Assembly: GCA_963847735.1 (NCBI GenBank)
Contig: CAWKAV010000016.1
Location: forward strand, 682,001 to 746,000
Length of the DNA stretch: 64,000 nucleotides
DNA from: CAWKAV01 sp963847735
GTDB lineage: Bacteria; Desulfobacterota; Desulfuromonadia; Desulfuromonadales; BM103
Reading direction: 5' to 3'
Positions 8,149 through 16,773 of this stretch are shown here, piece after piece. The translations under genes were made by a program, and so were the position numbers. Below the pieces are notes generated by a model, which saw only the letters and a program-made list of their open reading frames with translations, did no database searches and had not been told where the DNA came from. Each line of letters opens with the position of its first letter. Within the stretch, counting starts at the first letter, position 1.

Positions 8149-8562
8149 ATGACACTGTTCCTATGGAAAAAAAGCTATGAAATCAAGGTCTATGAAATCG
8201 ACATGCAGCATCGTCGTCTAGTCGGTTTGATCAACGAGTTGTCTGATGCGATGATGGTAAAACAGGGGCACAGGGCTGTGCCGCACGTTCTCGAAGAACT
8301 GGTGGAGTACGTCCAACTGCATTTCACAACAGAAGAGCAGCTTATGAGGGAGATGGCTTTCCCGGAAGTGGATGAACACTGCCGGGAACACCTGAATTTT
8401 ACCAACAAGGTTCTGGCCCTCAGAAAAAAATATTCTCAGGATCACATGCTTGATTCAAGTGAGGTGCTTAATTTCCTGTGCGATTGGTTGAGGAATCATA
8501 TCATCGTAAATGACAAGGAAATCGGCGAATATATGCGAAGAGTCGAGATGGGTTTGGAATAA
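8149..8562 (+). CDS. Bacteriohemerythrin
   Basis: A 137-aa single-domain hemerythrin, an O2-binding protein with a non-haem di-iron site. All seven expected ligands are present: His21 (DMQH), His58 and Glu62 (HFTTEE), His77 and His81 (HCREH), His117 and Asp122 (HIIVND). There is no signal peptide, so it should be cytosolic. In micro-aerophiles and anaerobes such proteins store, deliver or scavenge oxygen, or act in oxygen sensing. GGGGGA precedes the ATG. It is convergent with the CIA30-fold gene. Confidence 0.93.
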   Translation: MTLFLWKKSYEIKVYEIDMQHRRLVGLINELSDAMMVKQGHRAVPHVLEELVEYVQLHFTTEEQLMREMAFPEVDEHCREHLNFTNKVLALRKKYSQDHMLDSSEVLNFLCDWLRNHIIVNDKEIGEYMRRVEMGLE

Positions 8563-8590
8563 GAGCTTTCCCGGTTTCCCCTCTTTCGAA

Positions 8591-9100
8591 TCAATAGCCT
8601 TTTATCCAGGCGATATCGAGTTGAAAAGAGCCCTTCTGGTGATCGGAGATAAAGAGTCCAAAACTTTTGATTCTGGTTAAGTCCATCGAGGCCACTGTCG
8701 ATAGCCTGATGCCGTGATGGGTTGGGATAAAAGCTTCGAAAGGCAGCACAATCTCCTGCCAGGTGTCTTGATCTGTGGCGAAGGTGGCCTGGTAACTGAT
8801 ACCATCGAAAAACAGATCAGTCCGCAGGCCGAGTTTGTAGGTTTTGCCATCACCGAGCAGGCGCAGTCTGAGTCCGCTATATCGCCCAAGGTTGTAGTTG
8901 CCGACGGGCGAGCGAATCGACGCAAAACCGCCGTTGTTTTCCAGAGACACCGTGCCTGCAAAACGTAATCCGACATTCTCGACGTACTTTGGCTGGCTCT
9001 TCGAGCACCCCCCCATGATTCGGTCGTCGATAGCTTCCCAATTACCGGTAACCTGTCCATCGATAAAATCAATAATCACATTTTCTGATGAGTTGTGCAT
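8591..9100 (-). CDS. CIA30-family beta-sandwich protein
   Basis: About 169 aa matching the complex I intermediate-associated protein 30 (CIA30) family, a carbohydrate-binding-like jelly-roll. The signature run is WEAIDDRIMGGCSKS near the N terminus. GFASIRSP, YSGLRLRLLGDGKTYKLGLR and FGLFISDHQKGSFQLDIAWI follow. No signal peptide was seen. The ATG at 9100 is chosen because GGGAGAG lies just upstream; an in-frame ATG at 9112 would put that site inside the gene. Bacterial homologues are of unknown function; a role in respiratory complex assembly is only suggested by the mitochondrial name. Confidence 0.78.
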   Translation of the reverse strand: MHNSSENVIIDFIDGQVTGNWEAIDDRIMGGCSKSQPKYVENVGLRFAGTVSLENNGGFASIRSPVGNYNLGRYSGLRLRLLGDGKTYKLGLRTDLFFDGISYQATFATDQDTWQEIVLPFEAFIPTHHGIRLSTVASMDLTRIKSFGLFISDHQKGSFQLDIAWIKGY

Positions 9101-9307
9101 ACACTCTCCCAAGATGCCGTTTCTCCTTTTTAACAGGATACATAAGCATACTCCGGGCTTCTACCGCGACTCGAGGTCGGCTGTCAACCTCGTTTGCTTT
9201 TTGTCCTGACCTTCAGGATATGTGCCGGATCATGCAAGTATAGCATTGTCTGGCGAATGAACCGCCAATCATGATAAATTGACCTTCCCTTAAATTCTCC
9301 GGAGCCA

Positions 9308-10516
9308 ATGTTTAGTGTTATGAGCCTGTTAAGATCCTTTCTTCTCCTGATTATCCCCGGTTTGCTCTTCTCTGCGGTGCTTTATTTACACCTCGAGGTT
9401 GCAATACCAGCCACACTGCAGCCGCTCTTGGACGTGTTCCCCTATTTGACAGTTGTCGCCGGTCTGCTGCTTGGCTGGCGTTTCAATCGAACCAGGGTTC
9501 TATGGGCCATTGCTCTGCTGGTCGTTGTTGACCGAGCCCTGGCTTTGGCTCCAGCGTTCGGTCGTGAATATATCCTGCTGATTGCGCCGATTCTAGTCTG
9601 CTGGAATCTGGTTTTATTCAGTAGCTGGTCAGAGCGTGGACTCCTGACCCTGCATGGTCTGATGCGCCTGATGATCCTGTTGGTGCAAATCATCGGCGCA
9701 GGCTGGCTGTATTTAAGCTGTGCCGGGGAGGTGATGGCATGGCTGGCCCGTCCGCTGATTAGCAACTCTGTAACGGCGCATTTGCCTTTTCCACAGATCA
9801 CCCTGCTGGTCATGACCTGCAGTCTTGTCGCCCTGCTCGTGCGCTTTTGCAAGAAACCGGATGCCATGCAAAGCGGTTTTTGTTGGACACTGCTTGCAGC
9901 TATTTCAGGTTTCCGGTGGCCGGATGATTTTTCTTTCTGGGCCGGTGTCGCCGTTTTTCTGCTGGCAATAGCGATCATCGAAAGCAGTTTCAAGATGGCT
10001 TTCAACGACGAATTGACCGGTTTGCCAGCGCGCCGGGCCATGAATGAATTTTTGCTAAAGGTCGGACGCCGTTATACGATAGCCATGGTCGATGTAGACC
10101 ACTTCAAAAAGGTTAACGATAGCCATGGCCACGATGTCGGTGACCAGGTGCTGCGCATGGTCGCTACCTGTCTGCGTCGGGTGGGTGGTGGTGGACGCGC
10201 CTATCGTTACGGAGGCGAGGAGTTTGCCGTGATCTTCCCGAACAAGGCTCTGGATCGCGCCCTGCCGCATCTCGAAGATCTGCGCAAGACAATTGCCGGT
10301 TGCGGCTTTGTTGTCCGTGGGCGCAAACGACCAAAGCAGAGACCGGAAAGCCCGAAAAAGAATAATCCCGGCAAGACGAAACTCCATGTGACTGTCAGTA
10401 TCGGTGCAGCCGATCGTGATGATAAAAACACCACACCGGAGCTGTTGCTGAAGGCGGCGGATCAAGCTCTGTACAAGGCGAAAAACGGGGGGAGAAACCA
10501 GGTTTGCTGCCATTAA
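9308..10516 (+). CDS. Membrane-bound diguanylate cyclase (GGDEF)
   Basis: A 402-aa protein with about seven hydrophobic segments in residues 1-225 and a C-terminal GGDEF domain that makes cyclic di-GMP from two GTP. The active-site motif is RYGGEEF, with the metal-binding VDVDHFKKVND upstream. The product-inhibition RxxD site expected just before GGEEF is missing (Gly where Asp is needed). A basic insert (GRKRPKQRPESPKK) interrupts the domain before the final VSIGAAD strand. The ATG follows CCGGAG. The PAS-PAS kinase gene starts 53 bases downstream and may be co-transcribed. Confidence 0.9.
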   Translation: MFSVMSLLRSFLLLIIPGLLFSAVLYLHLEVAIPATLQPLLDVFPYLTVVAGLLLGWRFNRTRVLWAIALLVVVDRALALAPAFGREYILLIAPILVCWNLVLFSSWSERGLLTLHGLMRLMILLVQIIGAGWLYLSCAGEVMAWLARPLISNSVTAHLPFPQITLLVMTCSLVALLVRFCKKPDAMQSGFCWTLLAAISGFRWPDDFSFWAGVAVFLLAIAIIESSFKMAFNDELTGLPARRAMNEFLLKVGRRYTIAMVDVDHFKKVNDSHGHDVGDQVLRMVATCLRRVGGGGRAYRYGGEEFAVIFPNKALDRALPHLEDLRKTIAGCGFVVRGRKRPKQRPESPKKNNPGKTKLHVTVSIGAADRDDKNTTPELLLKAADQALYKAKNGGRNQVCCH

Positions 10517-10568
10517 GTTTCTGATATATTGTGGCATGATTTTTTAATCTTTCGATCAGGACAATCAA

Positions 10569-12362
10569 GTGGATATTTTTTTTAGCGGTTTTGCTTTTGA
10601 AATACTTCGCGCAGCCGTTCTTATCGTGTTGCTAATTGTTGTCTACATCAAAGGACGGAAAACTCACATTGCCCGATCATTTGGCGCCAAGGCGGTATTC
10701 CTGGGTTTTGTTCTGATCTTTTTTGCCACACTGCTCGATATTACTAATGAAAACATAGGTTTGGAACGTTTTGTCATCACCGGGGAGACCCCTGAAGAAG
10801 CTGTGCTGGAAGAATTGTTTGGTTACTTGCCAGGTTTTCTTCTTATCCTTTTTGGATTGACACGGCTGATTCCAGTCGTTGCTGCGTCAGAGCGAAATAT
10901 TCGGCAACTAAGGGAAAGTGAAAATCGCTTCTATACGATTTTCGATACGATCCCCGATGTGGTTGCCATTACCCGGTTGGCCGATGGTACGGTCGTAAAT
11001 CTTAATCACGCCTATGACACTCTCACCGGCTACAGGCGTGAAGATATTATCGGCCGTTCTTCCATCGAAATGGGCAGTTGGGTCAATCCGGCCGACCGTG
11101 AAACGATGATCGAGGGTGTCAGGGAGAACGGCTTTGTCAGAGATTTGGAAGCTCCCATGCTTTCTTCGGATGGCCAGGTGCGGGACAGCCTGGTCTCCGC
11201 CCGGATGCTGGTCCTGAACAATGAGCCTCATTTGCTGACGATCTTCAAGGATATAACGGAGAGAAAAAAATTTGTCCGTGCCCTGGAAGAAAGTGAAAAA
11301 AGGTTTCGTGGAATCTTCGAATCGAATCCTGACCCGGTGATCCTCTCGCGACTGGCGAATGGTGAAACAATTGATGTCAACAAGGCCTTTGAAGTTGCAA
11401 CCGGAATCAGTCGCGCCGAGGCACTCGGCCGCACTTCAGAAGATATGGGCCTCTGGCTTGATCCTGAGCAGCGTGTCCTGACCCTTGAGAGGCTCAGGGC
11501 AAATGGGTCGATCGATAACATGGAAGCAGTATTCAAGGTTCGTGGCGGGGCAAACAAAGTCGGTTTGCTTTCAGCACGGGTCATCAATCTTAATAATGAA
11601 CCGTGTCTCCTGTTTGTCATCCGTGATATTAGCCGGGAGAAAGAGGCGGAACGCGCCCTGTTCGAGATGGATCAGATGAAAAATGAGTTTATCTCCACGG
11701 CTGCTCACGAATTGCGTACACCTTTAAGCACTATCATGGGGTATACCGAATTACTCATGGAGCCTGAATCGTTCGGTGGCTTCACCGAGGAACAGAAGCT
11801 CGAATTTCACGAAGTCATCTATGACAAGGGTGAGGCCTTAATCAAAATTGTCGATGACTTACTGGATATCAGCCGTATTGAGAGCGGGCATCCAGTTTCT
11901 CTGGATTTTCAGGATGTCGATGTCAGGGCCTTGCTGATAAAGGTCGTTAATGTCTTCAAAATCAGCAGCGGCAAGCATGACTATCAAATCGATCTGTCCC
12001 GGCTGGAAGAGAACTGCGTGCTGTCGATAGACCGTCAACGAATCACCCAAGTCCTTGAGAACCTGATCAGCAACGCAGTCAAATATTCGCCCAAGGGGCG
12101 CCGGATTATTGTGCGGGGGGAATCTGTGCGGGAGGGTTTGTGTGTTACGGTTCAGGATCAGGGTAATGGCATGACCGGGGAACAGGTTGCCCGGATTTTC
12201 GATAAGTTCTATCGGGCCGATGCTTCGGACACCGCAGTGGGTGGTCTGGGCCTCGGCATGAGTATCGCACGACAGATTGTCGAGGCGCATAACGGGCGTA
12301 TCTGGGTTGAGAGCACTCCCGGGGAGGGGACAAAGGCCAGTTTTATTCTCCCAAAGGCATGA
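10569..12362 (+). CDS. PAS-PAS sensor histidine kinase
   Basis: A 597-aa membrane histidine kinase with a GTG start. Three hydrophobic segments lie in residues ~5-100, followed by two related PAS domains (about 112-225 and 235-345). Both have the pattern FDTIPD / FESNPD, then a closing FKDITERKK / IRDISREKE. HisKA follows with the phospho-acceptor in FISTAAHELRTPL. The HATPase domain shows NLISNAVKYSP, DQGNGMTGEQ and GLGLGMSIARQIV. No cognate regulator is adjacent; the neighbouring diguanylate cyclase is a plausible functional partner. Confidence 0.9.
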   Translation: MDIFFSGFAFEILRAAVLIVLLIVVYIKGRKTHIARSFGAKAVFLGFVLIFFATLLDITNENIGLERFVITGETPEEAVLEELFGYLPGFLLILFGLTRLIPVVAASERNIRQLRESENRFYTIFDTIPDVVAITRLADGTVVNLNHAYDTLTGYRREDIIGRSSIEMGSWVNPADRETMIEGVRENGFVRDLEAPMLSSDGQVRDSLVSARMLVLNNEPHLLTIFKDITERKKFVRALEESEKRFRGIFESNPDPVILSRLANGETIDVNKAFEVATGISRAEALGRTSEDMGLWLDPEQRVLTLERLRANGSIDNMEAVFKVRGGANKVGLLSARVINLNNEPCLLFVIRDISREKEAERALFEMDQMKNEFISTAAHELRTPLSTIMGYTELLMEPESFGGFTEEQKLEFHEVIYDKGEALIKIVDDLLDISRIESGHPVSLDFQDVDVRALLIKVVNVFKISSGKHDYQIDLSRLEENCVLSIDRQRITQVLENLISNAVKYSPKGRRIIVRGESVREGLCVTVQDQGNGMTGEQVARIFDKFYRADASDTAVGGLGLGMSIARQIVEAHNGRIWVESTPGEGTKASFILPKA

Positions 12363-12381
12363 TCCTGTCCGCAACAACGTC

Positions 12382-12407
12382 ATCGGCTGCTGATACCAGC
12401 GGCCGAT
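12382..12407. other. Hairpin between convergent genes
   Basis: An 11-bp stem with one G-U pair (ATCGGCTGCTG / CAGCGGCCGAT) and an ATAC loop lies between the stop codons of the PAS-PAS kinase and the second amt gene. Neither strand has a U-tract, so it is only a possible weak or factor-dependent terminator. Confidence 0.5.
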
Positions 12408-12436
12408 AACGTAATGCCAGGCCTGCAGCCTTTGGT

Positions 12437-13651
12437 TCAGGAGACTTTGTCTTCCGGGTATGCGGTGATGTGATGGATTGAAAGGTCGGAACCACGAAAT
12501 TCATCTTCTTCGCCAAGACGGAAGCCGAACGCCTTGATGATCAGACTGTAGACAACAAAGCCGGTGACCAGGGCATAGACGATGGCCAGAAGACTTCCGG
12601 CCAACTGTGACATGAATGAGACACCGCCAAGCCCACCTACCCCGGTGTAGCCGAAGATCCCTGCAGAGATGCCTCCCCAGGTCCCAATCATGCCGTGTAG
12701 GGGCCAGACACCAAGCACATCATCGATCTTGAGTTTCTCCTGCTCCCATTGGAAGCCGTAAACGAAGATCAGGGCTCCGAGTCCGCCTATCAGAAAAGCG
12801 GCGAAGGGGTGTACCAGGTCGGAACCGGCACAGATCGCGATCAGGCCGGCAAGAGCGCCGTTGTGGGCAAAACCTGGGTCACATTTGGTTGTAACGACAG
12901 CAAAGATAACACCACCGACCATGGCCAGCAGAGAGTTAACGGCCACCAGGCCAGAGATACCGGCAAGATTTTGTGCGCTCATGACGTTGAAACCGAACCA
13001 GCCAATCGCGAGAATCCAGCTACCGAGGGCGAGAAACGGGATGTTGCTGACTGGAATCGCATGACTTTTGCCTCTCACCCAGCGACCCATGCGGGGGCCA
13101 AGCAGAAGCACGGCGGGTAGAGCCAACCAGCCGCCCATAGAATGGACCACCACACTGCCGGCGAAATCGTGGAAGGGCGCGCCGAAGGTTCCTTCGAACC
13201 ATGCCTGGAGTTTTGAGCTGTTCTGCCCCCAGATCAACGACTCGAAGAAGGGGTAGGTGAGGCCAGCAAAAATCCCCCCGGCCAGAACCTGTGGCCAGAA
13301 GCGGGTTCGTTCGGCAATCCCTCCGGAGATAATTGCCGGGATGCAGGCAGCAAAACAGAGAAGAAAAAAGAATCTTACCAGTTCGTACCCCTGATTCGAA
13401 CCGAGCAGACTTTCCGCCGAAACAAAAAAATGGATACCGTAAGCGATCGGATAGCCGATCAGGAAGTAGACAACAGTCGATACGGACCAGTCAGTCAGGA
13501 TCTTCACCAGGGCGTTGGTTTGGCTTTTCTTGCGTACAGTCCCGAGTTCCAGAAAGGCAAAGCCAGCGTGCATGGCAAAGACCATGACCGCGCCGAGCAT
13601 GAGGAACAGGACATCACCGGAATTGCTGAGAGACTGAACCGCTGAATCCAT
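12437..13651 (-). CDS. Second ammonium transporter
   Basis: A 404-aa Amt/Mep/Rh channel without the cleavable signal peptide seen in the first amtB here. The pore histidines are in GSVVVHSMGGWLALPA and GVWPLHGMIGTWGG, and the central motif reads VSNIPFLALGSWILAIGWFGFNVMS. The ATG at 13651 follows AAGGAGG. It is a single gene, convergent with the kinase gene, with no linked glnK. The 355-base upstream gap (13652-14006) contains a sigma-54-like motif and nothing else I can name. The gene belongs to a separate Amt branch and may differ in affinity or act as a sensor. Confidence 0.93.
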   Translation of the reverse strand: MDSAVQSLSNSGDVLFLMLGAVMVFAMHAGFAFLELGTVRKKSQTNALVKILTDWSVSTVVYFLIGYPIAYGIHFFVSAESLLGSNQGYELVRFFFLLCFAACIPAIISGGIAERTRFWPQVLAGGIFAGLTYPFFESLIWGQNSSKLQAWFEGTFGAPFHDFAGSVVVHSMGGWLALPAVLLLGPRMGRWVRGKSHAIPVSNIPFLALGSWILAIGWFGFNVMSAQNLAGISGLVAVNSLLAMVGGVIFAVVTTKCDPGFAHNGALAGLIAICAGSDLVHPFAAFLIGGLGALIFVYGFQWEQEKLKIDDVLGVWPLHGMIGTWGGISAGIFGYTGVGGLGGVSFMSQLAGSLLAIVYALVTGFVVYSLIIKAFGFRLGEEDEFRGSDLSIHHITAYPEDKVS

Positions 13652-13780
13652 GGATAAAGACCTCCTTGTCTTTTACTGGCAGTCTGTTGACATCATTGTC
13701 CAAACTGTTCGGTACTTCCTTCAATACTTGTGCCGTAATTAATCCCCCTTGTTTTAGATACTTACGACCTGCTCTGCCGA

Positions 13781-13801
13781 TGATGGCAAAATTTGTGCTT
13801 A
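13781..13801. promoter_or_regulatory. Sigma-54-like motif, readable on both strands
   Basis: The plus strand reads TGGCAAAATTTGTGCT with GG-N10-GC spacing (GG 13785-13786, GC 13797-13798). The minus strand reads AGCAC-AAATT-TTGC, a near match with AG for GG. The minus reading would serve the second amt gene 134 bases away, the plus reading the EI24 gene. This is weak evidence in the otherwise featureless 13652-14006 gap. Confidence 0.35.
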
Positions 13802-14006
13802 TTTGTCAGGCAGCAGTGGCCTTATAATTAAGCAGTTGTTCCCTGAGGTATGGTTATGTATGTCGACGAATGAGTTTTAGAGAAGGCTTGGTATTGGCTG
13901 TCTTGTTGCAGATGTGATAGTTTGTAATTCGTCATCCGGGTCGGCTTGTCATCCATATCCGCCTTTTCAGTACAGATTATAAAGTCATTTTTTTTGAGGT
14001 GAGTAT

Positions 14007-14825
14007 ATGCCTGAACAGGTAAAAGGAAATTTAGCGGTCAACTTTTCCAGAGGGTTTTTTGCTCCGTTTCGCAGTGTTAGAATCTTGCGCCATAACCCGC
14101 GGCTTATTCAATACATACTGATCCCCTTTATGATCAATACCATTGTTTTCTCAGCTGCGGTGTATCTTGGTCTCGATTTTTTCGGCGGGACTGTCGTTGA
14201 ATATATTCCCCAGGGCGAGGGCTGGTACTGGGCTTTGCTATACTGGTTCCTCTGGGTCGTCGCCGTACTATTGACAGCGGTCCTGGTTTTTTTTAGTTTC
14301 ACGGTCGTCGGTAATCTGCTGGCATCACCCTTCAACGAATTATTGTCAGAACGCACCGAAGAGGTCTTGAGCGGCGCTGTTAATGATGAGCCTTTTACTG
14401 TCGGTCGTTTTCTTCGGGATGCATGGCAGACAATCCTGATGGAAGCAAAAAAGATGTGGATATTTGTAGTGATCATGGTCTTCATTCTGCCACTTAACCT
14501 GCTGCCAGGTGTCGGCAACAGCCTTTATACGATTCTGGCGGTCAGTCTTACCCTGTTCTTTCTCTGTTTTGAATACCTCGGTTTCGTTCTGGTTCGTAAG
14601 CGTCAGTTTTTTCGTGAACAGAAAAACTACATTTTTGCGCGTAAATTTCTCATGTTGGGTTTTGCCTGCGGGGTTATGGCCCTTCTTGCCATCCCGTTTT
14701 TCCAGCTGCTCTGCATTCCTCTCGCCGTGATCGGCGTAACTCGTCTTTGGTGTGAAGAAGAAGGTCTGGTTGCGCAGGTTCATGGCGCTGTCTCGGTGAG
14801 CAAAGGACACACGAGTGTTTCATGA
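14007..14825 (+). CDS. EI24/CysZ-like membrane protein
   Basis: A 272-aa inner-membrane protein of the EI24 superfamily, which includes the sulfate-uptake protein CysZ. The features are the N-terminal GFFAPFRSVRILRHNPRLIQYILIPF, long paired hydrophobic segments, and the conserved LASPFNELLSERTEEVLSG loop. No cysteine-biosynthesis genes are nearby, so a CysZ function is not assumed. TGAGGTGAG lies before the ATG. Its stop overlaps the next start by four bases (ATGA), suggesting translational coupling with the TPR/peptidase-like gene. Confidence 0.75.
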   Translation: MPEQVKGNLAVNFSRGFFAPFRSVRILRHNPRLIQYILIPFMINTIVFSAAVYLGLDFFGGTVVEYIPQGEGWYWALLYWFLWVVAVLLTAVLVFFSFTVVGNLLASPFNELLSERTEEVLSGAVNDEPFTVGRFLRDAWQTILMEAKKMWIFVVIMVFILPLNLLPGVGNSLYTILAVSLTLFFLCFEYLGFVLVRKRQFFREQKNYIFARKFLMLGFACGVMALLAIPFFQLLCIPLAVIGVTRLWCEEEGLVAQVHGAVSVSKGHTSVS

Positions 14826-16120
14826 AACTCTGCCTGCCCGAGATAATGATATCTTCACTTTGTCTTTGCAAGCGCCTCAGAACTTGCCTTGCCTGCAATG
14901 TCATGTTCCTGATGCTGGTGATTCTGGCTCTTCCTGTGACGAACTGGGCCGCGACTGACCCACAGTTGCACGAAGTCATCAGACTGTTGGAACAAAAACA
15001 ATATTCACAGGCTCTTGACCTTTTGCAAAACATTGAAAAGCGTATCCTTAATCCTGAGCAGGTGGCAACTCTGCATGCCGCCGCCTATCTGGGCCGGGGA
15101 TATCAACTGCTTTCAGCTGGAGATTTCACTGCAGCGCGTGAAGCCTTCCTTTTGGGGCGCCAATATAATGAGGATGATGTCCGTCTCTGGCAGGGCGAAG
15201 CGATGACCTGTTTTAAACAGGGTCAGTATGCCGAGGCGGTTGCAGTTCTCAATCAAGCCCTCGGTATTGCACCACAAAGTCCTGACCTTTATCACCTCCT
15301 GGGACAATCCTACTATGCCGATGGCCGAATGGCAGAAGCCCTGGACGCTTTGAAAAAATCAAACGAACTTGGTGGCGGTACTGATGTTGCCAAGCTATTG
15401 GAGAAAGTTGATCTTGAGTGGCAGATTGAAAAGGAGATGGAGCGGGAAGTTGATGGTCATTTCCATCTTTCTTTTGTTGATGGCGAACTGGCGGCCAGCC
15501 TGGCTCCGGCGATTCTGGAAAAACTCGCTGATGCATACACGGAACTCGGCTCTGATCTTGCCTATTACCCTGACGTCAGAGTTCCCGTGCTTCTTTATTC
15601 CCATAGTGATTTTTCAGCTGTAACCCGTTCTCCAGACTGGGCTGGTGCAGTGTATGACGGCAAAATCCGCTTGCCGCTTGGTGGTGTTCATCTGATGACA
15701 GAGCAACTTTCAGCAGTGCTTTACCATGAATACATGCATGTCCTGGTGCATTTTCTGGCCAATCGACATGCCCCGGTTTGGCTGAATGAAGGCCTGGCTG
15801 AATTAGCAGGGCGTCAAGTCTACTCTCATCCGTTGCTGCATTTACAGAAGGCTGTTGAGGAGAATCAATTAATCGACTGGGACGATCTTTCCGGGTCCTT
15901 TACCGGTCTTGATGAAACAAAGGTGCTGCTGGCTTATGAACAGAGCTATTCATTGGTTCATTTCATGGTGGATAGATTCGGTTGGCACAAAATTTCTGAA
16001 TTGCTTGAAACTCTCGGCAAGCGCCAAGCTTGGCAACCAGCCTTCGCTGCTGTTTACAAAGACTATGGACTGGACTGGCCTGCCATCCTTGTGGAGTGGC
16101 AGGCCAGTCAGAGCCAATAA
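14822..16120 (+). CDS. TPR protein with C-terminal peptidase-MA-like zinc domain
   Basis: A 432-aa exported protein. A hydrophobic N-terminal segment (MFLMLVILALPVTNWAA near residues 28-44) is followed by about four TPR helical pairs (residues ~50-190). A gluzincin-type domain comes last. It holds the zinc motif HEYMH plus VH (residues ~302-310) and the downstream NEGLAELAG that supplies the third ligand Glu. This matches the peptidase-MA-like family. The start overlaps the preceding EI24 gene by 4 bases. The substrate is unknown; a periplasmic or envelope location is likely. Confidence 0.8.
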   Translation: MKLCLPEIMISSLCLCKRLRTCLACNVMFLMLVILALPVTNWAATDPQLHEVIRLLEQKQYSQALDLLQNIEKRILNPEQVATLHAAAYLGRGYQLLSAGDFTAAREAFLLGRQYNEDDVRLWQGEAMTCFKQGQYAEAVAVLNQALGIAPQSPDLYHLLGQSYYADGRMAEALDALKKSNELGGGTDVAKLLEKVDLEWQIEKEMEREVDGHFHLSFVDGELAASLAPAILEKLADAYTELGSDLAYYPDVRVPVLLYSHSDFSAVTRSPDWAGAVYDGKIRLPLGGVHLMTEQLSAVLYHEYMHVLVHFLANRHAPVWLNEGLAELAGRQVYSHPLLHLQKAVEENQLIDWDDLSGSFTGLDETKVLLAYEQSYSLVHFMVDRFGWHKISELLETLGKRQAWQPAFAAVYKDYGLDWPAILVEWQASQSQ

Positions 16121-16138
16121 ATCACCACCGAACTAAGG

Positions 16139-16558
16139 TCAGGATTTCTCTTCTCCCTGCTCACCACGGGGAAGTTCTTCTGCTCTGACTTGTTCCACTT
16201 CTTCTTCGAGGACCGCTGCTTCGGCTTTCAGTTCGTCAATTTTCGCCAGAATTTCTTTAACTTCAACCATGCTCAGAATGTTCTTTTTCCCGTCCTCACG
16301 CAAATCATCGATCAGTTTGCCCAGGTCGGCATGTGCCACATGGATCTTTTTATGAAGTGCCGACAGGTCAATTTTCTTTTGAACCAGCTTTTTGTACTGA
16401 CTCGCTTTGAAAGTTGCTGTGCTCCAGGCGTGTTTGGTGCTTCCCCAGATTTTTTCGGTGGTCTCCTTTAAACGATCGTGTTGTTCAACTCCTTGGAATT
16501 CCTCAGCAGGCTCGACTTCTGCTGACGGTTGATCTGGTGCTCTGTTCTGGTCAGTCAT
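16139..16558 (-). CDS. Coiled-coil protein of unknown function
   Basis: About 139 aa, not recognised with certainty. The start chosen is the ATG at 16558 (MTDQNRAPDQ), preceded by GGGAGCG; an in-frame extension to 16699 lacks a ribosome site. A Pro/Glu-rich N-terminal tail leads to a Lys-rich helix (KIWGSTKHAWSTATFKASQYKKL) and a long charged coiled coil. That part includes HVAHADLGKLIDDLREDGKKNILSMVEVKEI, which recalls short proteobacterial proteins of unknown function with a conserved HxxLG. It ends in an acidic tail. It is convergent with the TPR/peptidase gene and divergent from fbp. Confidence 0.6.
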   Translation of the reverse strand: MTDQNRAPDQPSAEVEPAEEFQGVEQHDRLKETTEKIWGSTKHAWSTATFKASQYKKLVQKKIDLSALHKKIHVAHADLGKLIDDLREDGKKNILSMVEVKEILAKIDELKAEAAVLEEEVEQVRAEELPRGEQGEEKS

Positions 16559-16708
16559 GGCTCGCTCCCATTCCGTAAATTGATATTCTGCCAACTGTTG
16601 CATTTTATCAGCTTTAGATAGGCCGTCAAGATACCGGTTGGCACGATGCACACTCGGGTGTTGTGCTACAGCACTGGACAGTTTATTTTCTGGCGACAAT
16701 TTTATATG

Positions 16709-16757
16709 ATCGCTTGCTACTGTAAATGCGATCGTCTACACTGTGTAAGTGTATAAT
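16709..16757 (+). promoter_or_regulatory. Promoter region of fbp with inverted repeat
   Basis: TATAAT at 16752-16757 lies just before the fbp ribosome site. No convincing -35 box stands at the expected distance. An inverted repeat GATCGC ... GCGATC (about 16709 to 16733) sits where an activator or repressor could bind. Confidence 0.4.
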
Positions 16758-16773
16758 ATCAAGGAGGAAAATT

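Noticed and set aside
12382..12407. Strong intrinsic terminator between the kinase and second amt genes
   Set aside because: The stem is good but neither strand has a U-tract, so it is listed only as a hairpin.
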